From positions 1 to 58,011 of the forward strand of contig CALKVK010000028.1 in assembly GCA_937996235.1 (NCBI GenBank): 58,011 nucleotides of DNA. Reading direction: 5' to 3'. Positions 33,660-41,024 of this stretch are shown one piece after another. The DNA is from an uncultured bacterium. Its GTDB lineage: Bacteria > Planctomycetota > JAJSAM01 > JAJVHW01. The notes beneath the pieces are model-generated. The model was not told where the DNA came from. It saw only the letters and a list, made by a program, of their open reading frames with translations, and searched no databases. Numbering within the stretch: position 1 is the stretch's first letter; each line of letters starts with the position of its first letter. The translations under genes were made by a program, and so were the position numbers.

Positions 33660-34349
33660 ATGCAGGTGACCGACGCGCGCCCCGAGCACCGCGACGCGCT
33701 CCGCGCGCTGTGCCGGAAGACCTCGCGGAGCCGTCCGATCGCGCCGGTCGCCGAGGACCCGGAGCTGGCGCCCCGGCTGCACCTCGACGCCTACCTCGAG
33801 CTCGAGCCGCGTGCCTGCCTGGTCGCCCTCGAGGGCGACCGGGTCGTGGGCTACGTCGTCGGCACGGCCCGGACGACCGAGTTCCGGCTCCGCGCCGCGC
33901 GCTGGCACCGGCGGCGGCTCCCGAGCCTGCTCGCGCACTGCGCCGGCGGTCTCTTCCGCGGGCGCTACCGGAGCGCCGCGGGGCGCCGGGCGCTGCTCCG
34001 CACGCTGGTGGGCATGGCGCGAGGCCGGTACGGACTCGGCTCGGGGCACGACGAGCGCGCCGACCCGGCGGTCTACAGCGCCCACTGCCACCTGCAGGTC
34101 GATCCCGACCAGAGCAACCCGCGGGTGGGCCTGGCGCTGCTCACGGCCCACCGCGCCCGGCTGCGCGAGCTCGGTGCGACCGGGCAGGTCGCGGCCGTGA
34201 TCGAACGCGAGGGGGCGGAGGGCTACTCGCGGCTCGTCCGCGCCCTCGGCTTCGAGGAGCTCTCGTGCCGCCGGGTGACGCGCGCCGAGCTGCCGACGCT
34301 GCTCGACGACGGCGTGTGGCTGGACCGCGTCCTCGTGCGCCGGTTCTGA
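33660..34349 (+). CDS. GNAT-family acyltransferase
   Basis: 229-residue protein with a GNAT fold. ACLVALEGDRVVGYVVGTART forms the central strands. SAHCHLQVDPDQSNPRVGLALLTAHRARLRELGATGQVAAV resembles motif A, where the usual Q/R-x-x-G-x-G/A acetyl-CoA loop is weakened to NPRVGLA. GYSRLVRALGFEEL is the typical C-terminal motif B. Its place between the carrier/ligase operon and the exosortase operon suggests acylation of a glycan or intermediate, but the substrate is unknown. TACGCT at 33621-33626 could be its -10 box. A nested hairpin terminator follows. Confidence 0.75.
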   Translation: MQVTDARPEHRDALRALCRKTSRSRPIAPVAEDPELAPRLHLDAYLELEPRACLVALEGDRVVGYVVGTARTTEFRLRAARWHRRRLPSLLAHCAGGLFRGRYRSAAGRRALLRTLVGMARGRYGLGSGHDERADPAVYSAHCHLQVDPDQSNPRVGLALLTAHRARLRELGATGQVAAVIEREGAEGYSRLVRALGFEELSCRRVTRAELPTLLDDGVWLDRVLVRRF

Positions 34350-34395
34350 GCCTCGAACGAGCGCCGAACAGGCGCTTTTCGCCAAAGTTCGAGGC
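34350..34395 (+). terminator. Nested hairpin / terminator after GNAT gene
   Basis: The inner stem AGCGCC-gaaca-GGCGCT (34360-34376) is followed by TTTT and works as a terminator. An outer perfect 9-bp stem pairs GCCTCGAAC (34350-34358) with GTTCGAGGC (34387-34395), enclosing the inner hairpin and its T tract. The outer right arm overlaps the spacer of the candidate ECF promoter at 34383-34408. Confidence 0.6.
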
Positions 34396-34408
34396 TGGAT
34401 CCCCGATA
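34383..34408 (+). promoter_or_regulatory. Candidate ECF-type promoter of the exosortase/assembly operon
   Basis: CAAAG (34383-34387), 16 bases, then CGATA (34404-34408) within GATCCCCGATAC. The GTG start at 34445 follows 36 bases later. The element before 52189 shows the same words at the same spacing (CAAAG-N10-GATTCCCGATAT). The geometry fits ECF sigma promoters; the sigma that reads it is inferred to be the one at 50797. Confidence 0.5.
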
Positions 34409-34444
34409 CGGAACTGACGCGCGTCTTCCCTGCGGCGAGGGCAC

Positions 34445-35512
34445 GTGCGTCTGGGCACCGTTCCGGAACCCGAAGGTTCCGGTCGCTCTGGGACGATCCG
34501 CTTCGGCGCGGAGCCCCGGCGACCGGAGTGCAGCGGGGGCCGCGCCCAAGAGAGGTGGACTCTGCAGCGAGGACATGTCGACGCCGCGCGACTGCACGGG
34601 CGCTCCGCTCCGGACACGGACGTCGCGCGCGAACTCCGTGCGGTCGTGCTGCTGGCCGGCCAGGTGGGGCGGAGCGCGCTGCGCGACGGCGTGCGGCGCT
34701 CCGTGCTGGACCTGCCGGTCGCCTCGGGGCGGACGCTGCTCGACGTCTGGGCTGCCAACCTGGCGGGCGTCATCCGCCGCTTCGAGCTCCCGCGCGTCCA
34801 CGTCCGCGTCGCGGTCGACCCGAACGGCGCGGCGCCGACGCTGCCCTCCTCCACGCGCTACCCCGGCGTCGTCTTCGACATCGTGCGCGACTCCGACGAG
34901 TACCGCGGCACGGCGGGCGTCGTGAAGGACCTGACCGCCGACCTCGCCCCCGAGGACCGTGTGCTGGTGGCCGCAGCGGCCCAGTACGTCTGGGAGCCGC
35001 TCGCCGACGTCGTCGACGCCCTGGCGCAGGCGCCCGAGGCCGTCTCGGTCGTGCCGTTCGGCACCGGCGAGTTCGCGGGCGCGTTCCTGCTCCGCGTCGG
35101 GCGCTTCGCCGACGTGCCCTCGGTCGGCTTCGTCGACCTGAAGGAGCAGGCGCTGCCCGCCGCCCGCCGCGGCGGCGCCCTCGCGGTCTCCCGCCGTCCT
35201 CGGGGGGCCTCGCTCCCGGTGCGGACGCGCGACGAGTTCGTGGCCGCGCTGCGGGCGGTGCACGGCGGCGGCGTGGCGACCGGGGCGTTCGCCGCGAACC
35301 CGTTCGCCGAGACCTGGGAGCCGCGCTTCGCCATCGTGGAGCCGGGCGCCCACGTCTCCCCGAGCGCCGTCCTGCACGACTCGGTCGTGCTCGCCGGCGG
35401 ACGCGTCGAGGCCGGCGCCGTGGTCGTGCGGTCGGTGGTCTGCCCGGGCGCCGTCGTCCGCAAGGGCCGCCGGGCACTCGAGACCGTCGTCGCCGAGGGC
35501 GCCCGGGGCTGA
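34445..35512 (+). CDS. Degenerate nucleotidyltransferase-like protein with beta-helix tail
   Basis: 355-residue protein built like a mannose-1-phosphate guanylyltransferase, with a Rossmann-like N-terminal domain and a C-terminal left-handed beta-helix (IVEPGAHVSPSAVLHDSVVL and onward). The nucleotide-binding signature G-G-x-G-T-R-L is missing: the equivalent stretch is VVLLAGQVGRSALRDGVRRS. It is therefore probably a pseudoenzyme or acts on an unusual substrate. GTG at 34445, with GGCGAGGG upstream, is the only ordinary start before the domain. CCGGAACC-cgaa-GGTTCCGG (34463-34482) forms a hairpin early in the message. It leads the exosortase operon and may regulate or scaffold polymer synthesis. 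Confidence 0.65.
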   Translation: MRLGTVPEPEGSGRSGTIRFGAEPRRPECSGGRAQERWTLQRGHVDAARLHGRSAPDTDVARELRAVVLLAGQVGRSALRDGVRRSVLDLPVASGRTLLDVWAANLAGVIRRFELPRVHVRVAVDPNGAAPTLPSSTRYPGVVFDIVRDSDEYRGTAGVVKDLTADLAPEDRVLVAAAAQYVWEPLADVVDALAQAPEAVSVVPFGTGEFAGAFLLRVGRFADVPSVGFVDLKEQALPAARRGGALAVSRRPRGASLPVRTRDEFVAALRAVHGGGVATGAFAANPFAETWEPRFAIVEPGAHVSPSAVLHDSVVLAGGRVEAGAVVVRSVVCPGAVVRKGRRALETVVAEGARG

Positions 35513-35516
35513 CCCC

Positions 35517-36428
35517 ATGAACACCCACGGCGCGGCGGGGCGCGCACGGCGGACGTGGCCCCGCGCGTGTCGTGGGGTGAGCTGGCGCGAGGCGGGCCTC
35601 GCGCTGGCGCTCGTCGTCGCCGCCGTGCTCGCCACGGGCGACGCCTGGTCGGACATCGCGCACATCGCGCTCCGCGACGACGAGGCGAGCCAGGTGCTGC
35701 TCGCCCCGGTGGTCGCGGCCTGGCTGTTCTGGATCCGGCGCGGGCGCCTGCGCCACTTCCGGCCGGAGCACCTGTGGGCCGGGCCGGCGCTGATCGTCCT
35801 CGGCTGGACGGCCTACCTGCTCGGCGACCGCTTCCTGGTGCAGTCCGCGTGGCACCTCGGCGCGCTCCTCGTCGCGCTCGGCGCGCTCGCGTCCGTGCTC
35901 GGCGGCGGCGTGCTCGTGCGCTTCGGCCCGGCCGTGGCCGCGCTGGCGTTCCTCGTGCCCGTCCCCGGACGCCTGCGCCAGGCGATCGCGCTGCCGCTCC
36001 AGGCCGCCACGGCGCACGTGACGCAGGCGCTCCTCGACACGCTCGGCTTCGACGTCGAGCGGCTCGGCAGCGTGCTGCGCGTCAACGGGCACGAGGTGAT
36101 GGTGGCCGAGGCGTGCAACGGGCTCCGGATGGTGTTCGCGCTCGTGGCCGTGTCGTTCGCGTTCGCGTACGGCGTCCCCCTCCGGAACGGCATCCGAATG
36201 CTCGTCCTCGGCCTGAGTCCGCTCACCGCCGTCGCGTTCAACGTGCTGCGCCTCGTGCCCGTGGTCCTCGGCTACGGGTACTTCGAGGAGCCGTTCGCGA
36301 ACCAGCTCCACGACCTGAGCGCCTGGGTGATGCTGCCCTGCTCGTTCCTCGCGCTGCTCGGCGTCACGCGTGTGCTGCGCTGGGCCCACGTCCCCGTCTC
36401 GCGCTTCGTCCTCGCTTATGGCACCTGA
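35517..36428 (+). CDS. xrt: Exosortase (EpsH family) transpeptidase
   Basis: 303-residue polytopic inner-membrane cysteine protease/transpeptidase that recognises PEP-CTERM-type tails and processes secreted proteins. About eight hydrophobic segments are seen. The catalytic triad is complete: Cys200 in AEACNGLRM, Arg245 in FNVLRLV, and His265 in ANQLHDLSAW. It is followed directly by an EpsI-domain gene and lies in a polysaccharide assembly operon, the classical setting of the system. Likely substrates in the window are the proteins at 10627 and 52189, both with VP(L/V)PPAA tails. I cannot assign the exosortase subtype from sequence alone. Confidence 0.93.
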   Translation: MNTHGAAGRARRTWPRACRGVSWREAGLALALVVAAVLATGDAWSDIAHIALRDDEASQVLLAPVVAAWLFWIRRGRLRHFRPEHLWAGPALIVLGWTAYLLGDRFLVQSAWHLGALLVALGALASVLGGGVLVRFGPAVAALAFLVPVPGRLRQAIALPLQAATAHVTQALLDTLGFDVERLGSVLRVNGHEVMVAEACNGLRMVFALVAVSFAFAYGVPLRNGIRMLVLGLSPLTAVAFNVLRLVPVVLGYGYFEEPFANQLHDLSAWVMLPCSFLALLGVTRVLRWAHVPVSRFVLAYGT

Positions 36429-36429
36429 G

Positions 36430-37245
36430 ATGAACCCCGAAGCCCCCGCCCGGTCCCCGCTCGCCGCGTTCGCGGGCCGGCGCTACGCCGCCGCAGCCGT
36501 CGCCGCCGTGCTGCTCGGCGTCCTGGGCACGTTCTTCCGCACCGCCTCCGTGAGCGCGGAGCACACGACGCGCTACCACGAGCACGTCCGCGCGCTGACC
36601 GACACGCTGCCGTTCAGCGTGGGCGACTGGATCGGGACGAGCGTCGAGACGCCGGCGTCCGCGGTCGCGCTCCTCCACCCGAACGTGCTCGTCAACCGGC
36701 GCTACACGAACGTCCGCACCGGCGAGGTGGCGCACTTCCTGTTCGTGCAGTGCTCCGACGCGCGGGACCTCCTGGGGCACTACCCGCCGAAGTGCTACCC
36801 CGGACAGGGTCTGATCCCTGGTCCGGCAGTTGCGAAGGACTGGCACGTCGGGGCCGTCGAGATCCCGGCGATGCGGTACACGTTCAGGAAGGACGACATC
36901 ACGTCGGAATCCGAGATCGTCGTGGACAACTTCATGCTCCTGCCCACCGGACGCTTCGGCCGCGACATGCGGGCGATGGACGGTGTCGCCAAGGACCGCC
37001 GGCTGCGCCTCTACGGCGCGGCCCAGGTGCAGGTCCTGACGTCGGCGAGCATGTCGGAGGAGTCGCGCGACGCGTGCTTCCGCAGCCTCGTGGAGCCGGC
37101 GCTCCCCCTGTTCGCCGCGCTCAGCACCGAGGCCCTCGGCACCAGCACCGCCTCCGGGACGCCGTCCGGCGCCCCGGCACGTCCGGCGGGGCAGCTCGTC
37201 GGCGCGGGGGGCTCCACGGCCCGCCGCAGCGGAGGTACGGAGTGA
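36430..37245 (+). CDS. epsI: EpsI-domain exosortase-associated protein
   Basis: 271-residue protein of the EpsI family that is paired with, or sometimes fused to, exosortases. A single N-terminal membrane segment (YAAAAVAAVLLGVLGTFF) is followed by a periplasmic domain. That domain has LPFSVGDWIGT, LVNRRYTNVRTGEVAHFLFVQCSDARDLLGHYPPKCYPGQG and a later MRYTF stretch, matching the family (DWIG..., R.Y......V.......S....HSP..C). The C-terminal 40 residues are Gly/Ala/Ser-rich. The start at 36430 lies one base after the exosortase stop; ATG at 36418 in the same frame is possible. The stop overlaps the next GTG. Its biochemical role in the system is still unclear. Confidence 0.85.
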   Translation: MNPEAPARSPLAAFAGRRYAAAAVAAVLLGVLGTFFRTASVSAEHTTRYHEHVRALTDTLPFSVGDWIGTSVETPASAVALLHPNVLVNRRYTNVRTGEVAHFLFVQCSDARDLLGHYPPKCYPGQGLIPGPAVAKDWHVGAVEIPAMRYTFRKDDITSESEIVVDNFMLLPTGRFGRDMRAMDGVAKDRRLRLYGAAQVQVLTSASMSEESRDACFRSLVEPALPLFAALSTEALGTSTASGTPSGAPARPAGQLVGAGGSTARRSGGTE

Positions 37246-39590
37246 GCGACCCGTCGCGCGAGATCGACCTTCTGGCCGGCTTCCCCGCGGAAGGCGGACC
37301 GGGCGGCGCGGGTGCGCCTCCCTCCCCGCTCGCGAGCGTGCGACGCGTGCTGCGCGGGCGCGTCTGGCTGGCGGCGCTCCTGGGCGGCGTGCTCGCAGCG
37401 GCGGGCGCGACCGCCGGCTGGAGCTCGCAGACGCTGCAGTACAAGGCCGTCGGCCTGATCCAGATCGTGCCGAAGACGGACGTGATCGTCGGCTCCACGC
37501 CCGAGAACAGCCTGATGCCGATGTTCGACTCGTTCGTGGCGGGTCAGGTCGCCCTGATGAAGAGCGGGCGGGTCGTCGCGGCGGCCATGGACTCGGAAGA
37601 GTGGCGTGGACACGGCTTCGGCACCGGCGACGAGGAACGCTCGGAGTTCCAGAAGCGACTCGTCGTCACGCCGTCCGGGCGCTCGCAGATGATCCCGGTC
37701 GTCTTCCAGCACTCCGATGCGCGCGCCACGCAGGCCGCGGTGAACTCCGTCATCGACGCGTACATGAAGGTCGTCGAGGAGAGCGCGACGGCGCGCGCGG
37801 CCGGCACCATCCAGGAGCTGACGGGGATGCGCGACACGGCCCTGCGCACGCTGCAGGACCTGCGCTCGAGGGAGTCGCGCACCACCGACGGGGCCGGAGA
37901 CGGACCGCTCAACGCGCGCTACGCCGAGCTCGGCCTCGCCATCCCGCGCAAGCAGCAGGAGGTCAAGGACCTCGACGTCGCGATCGACGAGCTCGAGAAG
38001 GCGCTGGCGGAGGTCGGGAACGCGCAGTCCGCGGCGACCGAGGAGAAGCTGGCGACGACGGACACGACCCTGCGGCAGTTGCTCGACGATCGCGAGCGTG
38101 CGCGCAAGGTGGTCGAGGGCATGCTCGGCGAATACGGCGAGCGCGCGCCGCAGATGAAGGCCGCGCGCGCCGCCGCGGCGCTCGCCGCGGAGCAGGTCGA
38201 GAACCGAGTCGCGTTCCTTCGCGATCAGGCAGCGCTCAGCGGCGGCGCCGCCGGCTCGCTCGACGACCAGCTCCGCGCGAAGCAGACGGAGCGCTTGCGG
38301 GCCCAGGCCGAGCTGGCCGCTCTGAAGCAGGAGTCGACGGAGGTCTTCGGGAAGCTGCAGCAGGTCAACACGATCCGGACGGAGATCGCCAAGGCGCAGC
38401 AGGACATCGACGTCGCGGACCGCCGCATCCGCGAACTCGAGCGCGAGGACGCCGGCCGCGTCAGTGTTGCCGCGCGCGCGCAGCGGCCGACGTCCCCCGA
38501 GGGCGATCGCCGGCTTCCGCTCGCCGCCATGGGCGCCATGTCGGGCGCGTGTCTCGGCGTGCTGCTCGTGATCGTCTTCGGCCTCGTCAGCTCGCGCATG
38601 CGCCACCTCGAGGACATCTCGGCGCGCGTGCAGGGCGAGCGCTTCGTCGCGATGCTCCCGGACGTGGACGCCGACGCCGCCCTGCGCGCCGACACGGTCG
38701 ACATGGGCGAGTTCTGCGTGCACCACATCCGCACGCTGCTCCAGATCCGCGGCGCCGCGAAGCACCACGTGCTCGCGCTCACGAGCCCGTCGCCCGCCGC
38801 GGGCAAGACGACGCTCGCGCTCTCGGTCGGCGCGTCCTTCGGCGCGACCGGCGCGCGCGTGCTGCTCATCGACGGCGACTTCGTCGGCCACGGCCTGACG
38901 TCGGCGGTGCGCGCGCTCGTCGCGGCCGCCGTCGAGCGCCAGCTCGAAGCCGTCGCGCGCGGCGAGGAGGCGGCGGATCCGCGCGCCTCGTCGCGCATCG
39001 CGAACCTCCTCGCGGCGCGCGCGCGGAGCTGGAACGACAGCGAGCTCGACGGGCTGCGCCGGCGCGCCGCCGACGAGTACCGCGGCGGCACGGATCTCGA
39101 ACGCGCGGTCGCGTCGCTCGAGAGCTTCCTGCGCTACCGCGACGCGCGCGGCTCGGGCGGCGACGGCCGCCGCGGCGTGCTCGACGCCCTCAACGGCCGC
39201 GCCCTCGAGGACTGCGTGCTCGACACGGGCGTGCCGCGCGTGGCCGTGCTGCCGGTCGGCGAGGCGACGGGCCGCGAGGCCTCGCAGCTCTCGCCGGAGC
39301 TCCTGCGCGGTCTCGTGACGCGCTGCCGCGAGCGCTACGACGTGATCATCATCGACACCGGCCCGATCCTCGGGAGCCTCGAGGCGTCGTTCGTCGCCGC
39401 GCTCGCGGACGAGGTGCTCTTCGTCGTGCAGCGCGGCGAGAAGCGCTCGCTCGTGGACGAGGCGATGACGCGGCTCGAGCGCGTCGGTGCGAACGTGGCG
39501 GGGGTCGTCTTCAACCGCGCGTCGGTCGAGGACGTCGTCCGCTCGAGCTACGCGTCGCGGTCGCCCAGCGTGGCGGTGGGCGCGGCGTGA
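37242..39590 (+). CDS. Wzz-type chain-length regulator fused to BY-kinase-like ATPase
   Basis: 782-residue inner-membrane protein controlling polymer length and export. A Wzz domain spans about residues 30-450, with membrane segments at about 40-65 and 425-450, flanking a long coiled-coil region (about 170-400). A MinD/BY-kinase ATPase follows: Walker A SPSPAAGKTTL near residue 520, Walker A' VLLIDGDFVG near 540, Walker B YDVIIIDTGP near 700. Two features are odd. Between A' and B lies an extra Arg/Ala-rich insert of roughly 50-60 residues. The C-terminal tyrosine cluster that BY-kinases autophosphorylate is absent, with a single Tyr in SSYASRS. It may be an ATPase without tyrosine-kinase output. 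Confidence 0.85.
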   Translation: MSDPSREIDLLAGFPAEGGPGGAGAPPSPLASVRRVLRGRVWLAALLGGVLAAAGATAGWSSQTLQYKAVGLIQIVPKTDVIVGSTPENSLMPMFDSFVAGQVALMKSGRVVAAAMDSEEWRGHGFGTGDEERSEFQKRLVVTPSGRSQMIPVVFQHSDARATQAAVNSVIDAYMKVVEESATARAAGTIQELTGMRDTALRTLQDLRSRESRTTDGAGDGPLNARYAELGLAIPRKQQEVKDLDVAIDELEKALAEVGNAQSAATEEKLATTDTTLRQLLDDRERARKVVEGMLGEYGERAPQMKAARAAAALAAEQVENRVAFLRDQAALSGGAAGSLDDQLRAKQTERLRAQAELAALKQESTEVFGKLQQVNTIRTEIAKAQQDIDVADRRIRELEREDAGRVSVAARAQRPTSPEGDRRLPLAAMGAMSGACLGVLLVIVFGLVSSRMRHLEDISARVQGERFVAMLPDVDADAALRADTVDMGEFCVHHIRTLLQIRGAAKHHVLALTSPSPAAGKTTLALSVGASFGATGARVLLIDGDFVGHGLTSAVRALVAAAVERQLEAVARGEEAADPRASSRIANLLAARARSWNDSELDGLRRRAADEYRGGTDLERAVASLESFLRYRDARGSGGDGRRGVLDALNGRALEDCVLDTGVPRVAVLPVGEATGREASQLSPELLRGLVTRCRERYDVIIIDTGPILGSLEASFVAALADEVLFVVQRGEKRSLVDEAMTRLERVGANVAGVVFNRASVEDVVRSSYASRSPSVAVGAA

Positions 39591-41020
39591 CCGTCGCCGT
39601 CGCCGGCCCGGAGCTGCGCACGCCTGCGCCCGACGAGGCGACCCCGACGATCTGGGGTCTGCGTCCGCGGCAGGTGCACGACCGCCTGTGGGCGGCGATG
39701 GGCGTGCAGGTCGTGCGGCGCCACGAGCCGTCCGAGATCGTGGCGGGCGCCGAGCTCTACCTGCTCTGCGAGCCGGACGCGCTGATCCTCTTCCAGCCGG
39801 CGAACGTGCTCGACGCGCTCGTGTGGATGGACCTCTCGCTGCTCGTCGTGCGGCTGCGCGACACGCGGGACCGCGCGTATCGCGAGGAGGCCGTGACCGA
39901 GGACGGCCGGCTCGTGCGCTTCCAGCGCGTCTACCGCGAGGACGGCATCCGCACGGCGCGCGTCGCCCTGACGGCCGACGCCGCGCTCGCCCGCGCGTGG
40001 CAGTCGGCGCCCGACGTGCGCGCGCCGTGGCGCTGGCTGCGCGGTTCCGTCGCGCCCGCGCGACGCTCCGTGCGCACGACGCGCGCGCGCACCTACGACG
40101 AACGCGACCCGGCGCAGGTGATGGCGTGCATGCACGACATCATGCGCTCGTGGAGCCGCCCGCGGTCGACCATCCCCAACGCCGCTGAGCTGCAGGACGA
40201 CGTGTGGGCGGAGCCGAGCGCCGCCGTCGCGCCGGACGCGACGTTCGTCGGTCCGGTGTGGATCGGCGCAGGCCGCCACGTCGCCGCGGGCACGCACATC
40301 GTCGGTCCGGCGCTGCTGTGGGACGACCCCGCGCACCGGCCGCAGCCGGAGCGCGTCGAGTGGACGGACATCGAACCCGCGCGCCTGGCGTCGCAGGGCG
40401 GCGAGGGTGCGCGGCAGCGCGGCGGCGTGCCGGGCAAGCGCGCGTTCGACATCGCGTTCGCACTCCTCGCGCTGCTCGTGACGCTGCCGCTCTATCCGCT
40501 CGTCGCGCTGGCGATCCTGCTCGAGGACGGCCGCCCGATCTTCTTCGGACACCGCCGCGAGACGGTCGGCGGACGTGAGTTCGCGTGCCTGAAGTTCCGC
40601 TCGATGCGCAAGGACTCGGATGCCATCAAGGCGGCGCTCGTGCAGCAGAACCAGGCCGACGGCCCGCAGTTCTTCATGGCCGACGACCCGCGCGTGACGC
40701 GCGTCGGCCGCATCATCCGCAAGCTCCAGATCGACGAGCTGCCGCAGCTCCTGAACGTGCTCGCCGGCCACATGTCGATCGTCGGCCCGCGTCCCAGCCC
40801 GCACTCCGAGAACCAGTACTGCCCGCCGTGGCGCGAGGCGCGTCTCAGCGTGCGCCCGGGCATCACCGGACTCTGGCAGGTGCGCCGCACGCGGCAGGCG
40901 GGTCTCGACTTCCAGGAGTGGATCCGCTTCGACCTCGAGTACGTCGAGCGCGCGAGCTGGGCGCTCGACCTGTGGATCCTGGCGCGCACGGTCCGCGTCG
41001 TGCTGCGCGGGCTGCTGTGA
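39587..41020 (+). CDS. Polyprenyl-phosphate sugar-1-phosphate transferase with N-terminal LbH domain
   Basis: 477-residue initiating glycosyl-phosphotransferase. The C-terminal 190 residues are the bacterial sugar-transferase domain: membrane helix KRAFDIAFALLALLVTLPLY, then FGHRRETVGGREFACLKFRSM, KLQIDELPQLLNVLAGHMSIVGPRP and RPGITGLWQVR. It would move a sugar-1-phosphate to undecaprenyl phosphate to start each repeat unit. The N-terminal 240 residues are unusual: a nucleotidyltransferase-like remnant and hexapeptide beta-helix turns (VWAEPSAAVAPDATFVGPVWIG) replace the membrane domain of WbaP-type enzymes. GTGA overlap couples it to the Wzz/kinase gene. Confidence 0.88.
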   Translation: MTVAVAGPELRTPAPDEATPTIWGLRPRQVHDRLWAAMGVQVVRRHEPSEIVAGAELYLLCEPDALILFQPANVLDALVWMDLSLLVVRLRDTRDRAYREEAVTEDGRLVRFQRVYREDGIRTARVALTADAALARAWQSAPDVRAPWRWLRGSVAPARRSVRTTRARTYDERDPAQVMACMHDIMRSWSRPRSTIPNAAELQDDVWAEPSAAVAPDATFVGPVWIGAGRHVAAGTHIVGPALLWDDPAHRPQPERVEWTDIEPARLASQGGEGARQRGGVPGKRAFDIAFALLALLVTLPLYPLVALAILLEDGRPIFFGHRRETVGGREFACLKFRSMRKDSDAIKAALVQQNQADGPQFFMADDPRVTRVGRIIRKLQIDELPQLLNVLAGHMSIVGPRPSPHSENQYCPPWREARLSVRPGITGLWQVRRTRQAGLDFQEWIRFDLEYVERASWALDLWILARTVRVVLRGLL

Positions 41021-41024
41021 ACCG

